Of a DNA stretch of 64,000 bases, positions 56,059 through 64,000 are shown in pieces. The stretch's first letter is position 1. Each line of letters begins with the position of its first letter. A program made the position numbers and the translations under genes. The stretch is from Silene latifolia. Its lineage: Eukaryota > Streptophyta > Magnoliopsida > Caryophyllales > Caryophyllaceae. Below the pieces are notes generated by a model. The model did not search any database. It had not been told where the DNA came from and was given only the letters and a program-made list of their open reading frames with translations. The stretch covers positions 311,525,738 through 311,589,737 of the forward strand of contig NC_133537.1 in NCBI RefSeq assembly GCF_048544455.1, read 5' to 3'.

Positions 56059-58799
56059 CAATTCTGGTTGTGAATTTCGCTAAAATTGTATTATTTTCTT
56101 ATTTTACTTTATCTCTTCATTCCTTCGTCATTTAAAACTATTTCTAAATTCCCTTGTTGACGTTTATTGTTCGGATTCAAGTTTTCTGCTTCATTTATTC
56201 CCTTAACTTGGCTAATTTTATCATATAAGTGATACTTTCTTTCCTCTTATTTCTTTTCCAATTGATTTTGTTTAAATCTATGCTAATTCCTCCAAATTTT
56301 GTCAATTAATTCCATGTTTTGTTTAATTCATGATATTTATTACCTTTTTACATCATTTATGATGTCAAGTGTAAAATTTTATATTGAATTTTACCTAAAA
56401 ATTTTATGAACCATAAATTATGTAATCTCGTGCCAAAAATTTGATTTGGTGTTTGTTGCATGGTTAATGGTTTAATAAGGACTAAAGTTTGGTTAATATT
56501 GCTAACACTTGTCATACATTTAAAATTTTGTCTCGAAAATTTTGTCTCGAAAATTTTGGAACTTTAATGTTCATTTAGTTTTGATTTTTCGTGTTTAAAA
56601 ACCTAGTTTAATTGGCTAATGAAGCTCAAGAATCTTGCCGTGCTTAAGTTTGATTTTTCTCTGTTAGCAACGACATGTATTACTTTGAATCAAAAATTTT
56701 ATCTTAAAATGTTGTCCAAATCTTTTGAAAGTTCATTTTAAAACTAATAATTTTGATCTTTGCACTTAAAGCATGATCCAATCGTTTCTTGTTACTTAGT
56801 TCTCATTTATGTTGCATTGTGTTACGTTAAACTAGCAGTCTTGCTTTACAAATCGCCTCAAGTTTTGACATGTATGTTAGTTATACTAACAAATCCGATT
56901 TTTATTCTCCATTTTGTCTAATTATGTCATAAAAATTCAAATGTTGTTTAATGATGCCAATCATGGTCTAAAAATTTGAAATATTGTCTTAGAGCTTTTC
57001 TTGATTTAATTGAGTAATAAAACTTCAATTTTGTTAATAATGCTACATATGGTATTAAGTCGAGAATCTCTCCTTAAAATTTTGCCAAATGTTTTTTTTA
57101 TATACCATAGCGTATATGATTGGATTTCAAATTTTGTATTTGAGACATAGTTTCCTTGTTCCATAGTGTTGCAATGTTTGTTAGTGATGTATTATTTTGC
57201 TTATATATGGGTCTCAATGTTTGTCTACCATGTAAGTTGTATGGTTTTGATGAGTAAAGAAGTTTAGACACACGCGGTTATGATTAAGAGGATGTGAAAC
57301 AAAAGTGAGTCGGCGAGCTTATGAGGATAAAAGGGGACAAGTGCTAATAATGTGTTATGAGTGGTGTTACATCTCGAGAGTTATGAATGTGAAACATGTA
57401 TTTTATTGGGATTGATGTAAGTCGTCCGTTTGATGTGGATTTGAACCGTGTAAGTAGGTAGGTGTATAATTCATGTTTGGAAATTAGGAGTAGAAGAAAG
57501 GGACTTTAGCTTGCGTAAGGTGTCTTGAATTTAGTAAAATGATTGTATGAGATAATTGTAGATAATGAGTGATGTGTGATCTAAGCTGAATATCTGTTGA
57601 GTGTTTGAACTTATGGATAATGAACGAGGTTTGAGTTGCATGTTGAGGGATATTGTTATTAAGCATAACTTGGAAACTTTGGTTGATAAATAATTGAGAT
57701 ATATGATGGTGGATTTAGTATTACTAAGTTTAGTTTTCGCGGTCATGATAGCAAGAGTGTGGCATGTAATACTTGAGGATTCAATCGTATGGTTGAAGTA
57801 TTTGATCATTCGTGTTATAGAGTGTTAATTTAAGTGGCTATACACGAAGTATGAAAGTGGTTGTCTGGGAATTCGACCCCATGAGTGGTAGTATAGATGT
57901 TGTTTCTAAGTTGCCTCCCAATCATTAGGTAAAGCGTCAATGGTATACATTGTGATCTTGTTGTAGTGTCTATTTGAAGAGTGATGCTGTTATTATTCCT
58001 TGAGAATAATAGACTAGTGTAGAACTCCCGCACAAATGCGCAGTTTTTTAGATAATAATATACAAAGACGTTAAATATTATAGCTTGGTAAGCGGATAAG
58101 AGCGAAAATTTGATAGTTTTCACACCAAATAAGATTGATATTTAACTAAAACTAATTATATAAATTATTACGTAATTATTAAAAATAATATTATTATACA
58201 ATTACATTTACCAAAAGAATAACCTCAAGTAATGACTTAAATATACAATAAAATTAGAGAATTTGCAATATGAGATAGTCAACTTGTAGAGTACCTTTGT
58301 AGGAAAAAAAATGAAAATAGAACTATGAAAAAAATTGTGGAGAATATTTTTCTCATATCATCCTCATTATTAATGCAATCCCACATGTATAGTAAATCAA
58401 AATATCTCATTAATGTGTGTTTACAAATTAAAAATTAGTAATAGTATCTCCTATTTATGGTATATAATTAATACTTGTACGATATAGTGCGAGGACCAAT
58501 ACAGAACATTTCACTTCAGCGGAAAAAATTGAGAGCCATCTTATTCTTTTAGTAGAAGGGAGATGTGTTAAGTTACTTTCTAAAGTAATCATTATTGCAT
58601 TATGAAAAATTTAGCAACTTATAGTTTATAGTTTAATATTAATTTTATTTTATTATAATGAAAAAATCATAATTATGAATTTATTTAAAAAATTAGAGTT
58701 TATTTATAAGAATAAATTCATTGAAAAGATAATAATGTAATGAAAGAAAATTTTATTTATTACCTTATTTAGCTAGATGTTTTTTGGAGGGAAAACTAA

Positions 58800-59095
58800 G
58801 GGTTTGTTTGGTTACCCACTAAATAATGTAGGAACTTAAATTCATGTGAATTGCAAAATGGGTATGTTGTTTGGTTACCCCAATTCACATGAATTGGAAG
58901 TTCCCATGAATTCCAATTCCTCCACAATGGAGGAAGTTACTTACCTAGGCACCCCCAGGTAAGTTAGAATGCCTACATAAATTGCACTTCCTTCATGGCA
59001 ACCAAACAATTTTTTGCAATTCACATGAATTCCAAATTCATGTGTTTTATGACTTCCTAGGCAATACAAATTCCTATATGCAACCAAACGACCCC
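58800..59095. mobile_element. PIF/Harbinger (Tourist-like) MITE
   Basis: Left terminus GGGTTTGTTTGGTT and right terminus (complement GGGGTCGTTTGGTT) differ at two positions. The 3-bp target taa is on both sides (58797-58799 and 59096-59098). Internal ttcacatgaattccaa repeats occur in both orientations. 296 bp, non-coding. Confidence 0.88.
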
Positions 59096-59438
59096 TAAGA
59101 GAATTTTTATTCTCTTAGTAGTAGGGGGGATGGTTAGGGCTGTGTCCATGAGACAATGTAAGTGTTGTGGCTACCAATCTGTGCGTTTGTTGGTGACGGT
59201 AGCGTGATAACGTCACCAGGTATAGGGGGAATGCAATGCTTATGAAACGGATTTTGAAATATCATGTTGTATCATGTTTTGTTTTAGTTAGGTTGTAATA
59301 ATGGCCATAAGGCCGTGAGTTTGTTTTAATTTCGTTATTTGGTGGTATGTTAGTCACCATCGGAACCTATTAGCATTTGTGTGATGAAATAGGAAAGTTT
59401 GGAACCAAGTTGGAAACGAAAACCTTCTGCCCAGGTGA

Positions 59439-59496
59439 CACTCGACCGAGTGTACCATGCACTCGATTGAGTGGCCTCCTACACTCGACCGAGTGG
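59439..59496. repeat. Three palindromic CACTCGACCGAGTG motifs
   Basis: Three near-perfect copies (cactcgaccgagtg, cactcgattgagtg, cactcgaccgagtg) spaced by 7-8 bp. Confidence 0.9.
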
Positions 59497-60613
59497 CATG
59501 CCTTGACTTTTGTTTTGTTGATATTCGACCAAATATTGAGCGTGTACCCTTATTTCGCTATTTATATTAGTTGACTTGTGTTTGGATGAGAATGTTGACC
59601 TTACATGGGTGATATTTTGTGATTGTTTACAGTTGATTACATGGTATGTCAAATTGCAAGTAAATGGAAATCATTGATTCGACATGAGTGGATTGACGAC
59701 AGAAATGACGTGATAATCTTGTTTTATGTGTGTTAATCGAAGTGATTTTATTTTATTATATACAAGTAAGATGAAAAATGCAAATTATGTGTTGCATAGT
59801 GATCTTTTGCATGAGTGTGATTGTTGTCTTCCGTATGAGCGTAATTATTGATGATGGATGGGAACAGATATGGAAACACATGTGTGATCATGTGGTGAAT
59901 TTGACGCGGTCTATGCGTGCCATGGTGTGCGGAAATGGGAATGTTGATCATGGTTGAGTCACATTACGAGTAATTTTGCATTATGTGATTGTTTAATACA
60001 ATCCACATATTCATGATTGATGTGCATACGTGTGAATGTATGAGATTTGACGTGATATAAATACGTAGTAATAATCAATTTATACCCCTCGGTAGATACG
60101 TATACATAACAAACATGAATGGGGAGTTATTTATAGGATTATAGATTGGAACCGTGGGTTTGACCTGACGTTTGACCTTTTGGGAGGCTTGTAGATGAGG
60201 GATTATATCAATGGAATTAGAACTACATGAGGTTTGATTACGGATTTGCAACGAGTAAGAGAGAGTGTTGAACCTGGAATACAATCATTTGTGGAATTTA
60301 GTAATGAACGTATGAGAGCACTTTATGAGGTTTGATAGTTGAACTTCGGGAGGGAGTTCTCTTTTAGGGGGAGTGAATGTAACAATTGGGAATTTAAAGC
60401 AGGAAAACGAGCGTAATATGCACATGAATAGCATATGAGTAAAAAGAGGATATACAATAAAGGAAAACGTGTGAGCCCGGTGAGAGAGACGAGAATCATA
60501 TTAGCATAATGAGAGTGATGATGACAGTAAGTACCTCGAGAGAGTACTTGAGAATCGGTGCTGAGACTTGAGGAAAGGAGAGAGTGGGGCGAACTTCGGG
60601 GACGAAGTTCATT

Positions 60614-60627
60614 TTAAGGGGGGGAAG
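60614..60627 (+). other. Polypurine tract of the LARD-like element
   Basis: ttaagggggggaag precedes the 3' LTR start at 60630 by two bases. A similar but separate tract (cttttagggggagtg) lies at about 60362-60376. Confidence 0.75.
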
Positions 60628-60702
60628 ACTGGAATACCCCGTATTTTATAATCGTATATATTATATTATATTTCTACGAGTTATGAATGAGACGGAATAA
60701 TC

Positions 60703-60853
<151 letters not shown>

Positions 60854-61438
60854 GCGTGAGGAGAGGGAGAGAGAGGCGACCGTCGTGCGACTCCACGATT
60901 CTGCATTAGGGCTGCTGCTGCTACTGTCACCGGCTGCCACCAAGGGTACCACCACATCACGCCGGCATTAGACCTCACGTCGCTGTCGTGCGTGGCTGTA
61001 GGTGGTCATTAGGGTTCCTGTTCGTGCGTTTTTTTTCACATTTTCGTATTCGGTTTTTCGATCGCGGGTTTTTCTCTGCTGACTAGTCTCGCCTTATTCT
61101 TGGCCGTCGGCCATCTTTTTCGTGTCTACCATCGACACATTTACCGGTCTTACCCGTGGTTGTGGTTTTTTTGGTCCTTTTAGGGTTTTGTTTTGCTGCA
61201 GCCGTTAGGGTCCGTCGGCGTTACTGTTTGTGTCGTGATGCCGTGGCCACTGTTGCCGCCTGTTGTGGCCCTTCCGTTCAGCATCTCAGGTTGCTGTGGA
61301 TCTTGTATTGGGCTGCTATAATACCCGTCCTTTTAGGGACCCGTTGACCGACGTTGACTGACCCTAGACACCTATCTTGACCTTCGGAAACCTTACGAGT
61401 GGTGACCTGTGACGATGTGAGCTTTGGCATGTGTGTTA

Positions 61439-61509
61439 CTCGATCTAGATGAGGCTACTCAATCGAGTAGCTTTGGAGCTCGATCGAGTAGAGGTCACTC
61501 GATCGAGTT
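61439..61509. repeat. Four palindromic CTCGATCGAG-type motifs in the 3' LTR
   Basis: ctcgatctagatgag, actcaatcgagt, ctcgatcgag and cactcgatcgagtt are spaced by 3-10 bp. This is the ATC variant of the motif found in the interior. Confidence 0.85.
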
Positions 61510-63023
61510 GCGGGTTTGCAGCGGGGATTTATAAATCGTTAGTCGTGAAATCCCAAATCATTTTCCTACCTTCTTCCTAAACCTAAATGTCGTCACCTCT
61601 CTTCTCCTTCACCGTGGTTCACCTTCTTGAGGTCCTTGTGAGTGTCTACACCTTAGGAAGGGGATACTTGTGTCGGGTAGCGGTCTTGACGCCGGATTGT
61701 TGTGTAATAGGTATGTCGTCATCATCATCATCGTCCTTGTTTTCAGTTATATTTATAGAGGTAGTAATAGATAGTTGTGGTGGTTGTATAGGTGGTTTTC
61801 GTGGTTGATTGGTAGCTTGTGATCGGACGCGGAATCGCTGCGGTTTGCTAAAGGTAGGTTCGCCTACTCAGTACTGTTGATTGTCTAGAGAGTCTGTTGG
61901 TGTTGTTTGGTTGGGTTATAGTCAGTATTGATGTTTTTTTTGTAGTAGTTGTTAATGTTGTGTTGGTATAGAAGTTGGTGATTGTTGTTGTACAACTGAT
62001 TGTGATTGTTCGTCGTCTATGGTTCTCAAGGTGTGTCCTCGGCTGAGTGGAGTCATTTGCGGGAGTGGCTTCACACCCTTGATTCGCCCTCCGTGGAACC
62101 CGCCACGGGAGGGGATGTGCACATTAAGGAACATGGGTTTATCGCTCGGATTAGATGAGCGGGGCTTAGGTGGGAACGGCTGCGGTGCCCCACTGGCGGT
62201 GTGGATTACTGGTTGCGATTGGTAATCTGGCAGGACTGGACCTTTGGGCAGTCAGAGATGCGAAGTTGGTTGGAGGAGGTGTGGTGTGTGTGTGTGTGTG
62301 TGTGTTCTGGTAGTATGTGTTTAGGTATTTTTTACCAAGTTGATTGATTAGAGTCAATGCAGTCTTACTCGTTGGTTAATTGTATGATTGCTCGTTTGTT
62401 GATACACTACTACAGAAATCATGAAGAACATCGGACTTCTAGACACATGGACATCGGATTATAGGCCGATGTAGAGTTCAGTCCCGTCCATATGGGGTGT
62501 AATGGACATGGGACTTTAAACCGATGTCCATTAATATATGCACATCGGATTTTTAAATATATCCGATGTCCATATGAGTAATGAACATCAGATTTTAACA
62601 TTAATCCGATGTCCATATGTGTAATGTACATCAGATTTTTATAGAAAGCCCATGTCCTTTGAAGCTAGAATTACATCGAACTTTTATAAATCCGCTGTCC
62701 TTTATATTGTTTTTTTTTTTTAAAAAATTTGAAAAGAGCAGGCCAATTCATATTGCATTACACCAATTTGAATGCCAAAACATTAATACAAAACATGCCA
62801 ACTGCCATTCAACCAAAATGATCGATTTCAATTAATAAAAACCGATCCCAATCAACATACAACGCAACCGTCTCCGTCATCCGAATTCAACAACTAACGA
62901 ACAACAACAAAGGGCATAACAAATCCCAGCCAACATAACATATGGTCTTGCGATGAGATCATGTAATCGGTTTTTCAAAATGCAACTACCTAATACATTA
63001 CTACGCTAGCTAGCTATCTACGG

Positions 63024-63590
63024 CTAGATATTGAGAAAATAGTTCGCCCACAAGTCCCGAACCTCATCTAATTCTTCTTGTGAATATGGCGTGGTGTCTT
63101 GAAAAACCTGTAATGCATATTAATGACAATGGGGCAGTCAGACATAGCCTCACAAGGGCAGCTTCATATAAGCTAATAATTAAGGGAAGAGGGTGCAATG
63201 ACTAGCTCATTGAATTGGCAAGCGAGGTTCGCCCACAATGCGTATAGCAGCAGGTCAAAGTAGGATAATTACTTGAAAAAATACCGAGTTTTGCTATAAT
63301 GTCGAAACTGACCTCATTGATAGCTTTTGTTGGATTAGAACGCGTGACGATTTCCAGCATGTACCTCATGACGTAGTACCCGCATTCTACAACACCTTGT
63401 TGACGAGCACACTAAAACAACAACTCGACAAGAATTAAACCAATAACATGACTTTGTCAATTAAAAGAGATTGATGATCAGACATTGAATTTGTCGTCAT
63501 AATAAGCAACAACTTACATTATGTTGCAGCCATTGCGGTGCTTGAGAACGCATTCTTTCCCCACCATTGTAGCCGTATACTCTTACCGAT
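63024..63590 (-). CDS. C-terminal exons of a CACTA-encoded Ulp1-like cysteine protease (partial)
   Basis: Three exons join in frame on the minus strand: 63590-63518 (RVYGYNGGERMRSQAPQWLQ), 63411-63313 (QQGVVECGYYVMRYMLEIV) and 63107-63024 (TTPYSQEELDEVRDLWANYF, stop at 63026-63024). GVVECGYYVMRYM holds the catalytic Cys of C48 (Ulp1) peptidases with the preceding Gln; the His and Asp must lie upstream, beyond the window. Such domains are frequent passengers or fusions in plant CACTA and MULE elements. Its position, reading toward the terminus at 62405, fits a CACTA gene. No break is visible in these exons. Confidence 0.75.
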
Positions 63591-63796
63591 CTAAATATAA
63601 ACATGGTTTCAAATAAATGATTGTCAGCCAATAATAGTTGCCATTTTTAATGTTCTAATCAGTTGAACATTTATTTATGTGCATATCAATAAATGAACTA
63701 TGTTTAACATTCTACCTTACTTTTACTCCTTACTTTGTTTATTTACATGCTTTTTATGCTACAGCGTATTGACTGAAAATAGTAAGCAGATTTTCA

Positions 63797-63925
63797 AACA
63801 TGCTAATCACAGACCATACATTCACTACACATTCACACATGCTAATCACAGACCATAGAAACCCCCAATTTGAGCATACATTCACATACATTCTTTCACA
63901 GACCATACATTCACACAACTACCAA
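63797..63925. repeat. Short direct repeats near the window end
   Basis: catgctaatcacagaccata occurs at about 63799 and 63838. acagaccatacattcaca-like text occurs three times between 63808 and 63915. It lies inside the CACTA element, probably intronic. Confidence 0.65.
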
Positions 63926-64000
63926 CTAATCTGCTCATACAACCACATCAAAAGAGACCCAATTCAACAAAACATTAGAATGATAAGTTTGATAATCTAA

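Larger units (their letters stand above)
54267..60629 (+). mobile_element. Partial 5' LTR and coding-free interior of a LARD-like gypsy element
   Basis: 54267-55041 is the 3' part of an LTR ending gggggtgttac. The PBS tggtatcagagc is at 55046-55057. The polypurine tract lies at 60614-60627, just before the 3' LTR that begins tggaatacccc at 60630. The interior is about 5.5 kb with no gag or pol. The pre-PPT text cggggacgaagttcatttta is typical of Tekay-type chromoviruses. The left part of the 5' LTR is missing where it meets the Helitron end at 54266. It is a large retrotransposon derivative that would depend on proteins from a relative. Confidence 0.7.
62405..64000 (-). mobile_element. CACTA (En/Spm) element, one end only
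   Basis: CACTACTACAGAAATC at 62405-62420 is a canonical terminus. Subterminal repeats at 62430-62700 alternate acatcggatt and aatccgatgtcc in both orientations with spacing of about 40-60 bp. Minus-strand exons of a Ulp1-like protease lie further in. The element continues past the window end. The preceding trinucleotide ata (62402-62404) would be the target copy to look for at the far end. Confidence 0.85.

Noticed and set aside
62281..62311. (TG)n run near the CACTA insertion as a recombination signal
   Set aside because: A simple dinucleotide run within the LTR; nothing ties it to the insertion.
63797..63925. Short direct repeats near the window end as a possible CRISPR-like or satellite array
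   Set aside because: Only two or three imperfect copies with overlapping text, inside a plant CACTA element; no regular spacers.

Overview
This is a plant nuclear window dominated by transposable elements. It holds two intact protein-coding genes, one tRNA gene and a dense set of nested mobile elements. The evidence for a plant is GT-AG introns with AT-rich interiors, a canonical plant tRNA-Phe, plant-type Helitron, CACTA, MULE, hAT, PIF and Stowaway elements, and Ty3/gypsy retrotransposons with iMet-type and Tat-type primer-binding sites. Short ACTCGACCGAGT-type palindromes inside a retrotransposon make me suspect Caryophyllales; that is inference from memory, held at low confidence.

Layout. 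1-7.8 kb: a gypsy LTR fragment, a ~2.8 kb solo LTR carrying a 5'-truncated LINE (the solo LTR split the terminal inverted repeat of a MULE-like element), small inverted-repeat elements and a poly(A) retroposon. 7.78-17.22 kb: a Helitron on the minus strand with both termini visible. It encodes a decayed Rep/helicase and a decayed RPA70-like protein. 17.24-21.33 kb: a TRIM-like element with ~220-bp LTRs and a 5-bp target duplication, invaded by a CACTA element whose TNP2-like transposase is broken and whose far end is missing. 21.3-24.1 kb: intergenic.

24.23-31.50 kb (+): a five-exon GDSL esterase/lipase gene of 370 codons. Intron 1 (5.35 kb) holds a Stowaway MITE, a MULE and a Helitron-like end. 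Intron 2 holds a tRNA-Phe(GAA) gene on the opposite strand. 31.78-48.69 kb (-): a complete MSH5 gene (meiotic MutS homologue). I could trace 34 exons summing to 2,427 bp (808 aa), with every junction in frame and one GC-AG intron. The two genes converge tail to tail, 280 bp apart. MSH5 introns hold hAT, MULE, Stowaway and other MITE insertions.

48.93-51.50 kb: a three-level nest (hAT containing PIF/Harbinger containing MULE), each level with a perfect target duplication, starting 240 bp upstream of the MSH5 start codon. 51.56-53.56 kb: a Tat-type LTR, PBS and broken gag with internal duplications. 53.56-54.27 kb: a Helitron-like 3' end. 54.27-62.40 kb: a LARD-like gypsy element (partial 5' LTR, PBS, ~5.5 kb without coding capacity, polypurine tract, 3' LTR) with palindrome clusters and a 50-unit AAT microsatellite. 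62.405 kb to the end: a CACTA element inserted in that LTR, with subterminal repeats and the C-terminal exons of a Ulp1-like protease.

The esterase and MSH5 are unrelated host genes. Everything else is mobile DNA or its debris. Exon models come from reading splice signals and from recalled family alignments, without a database search.
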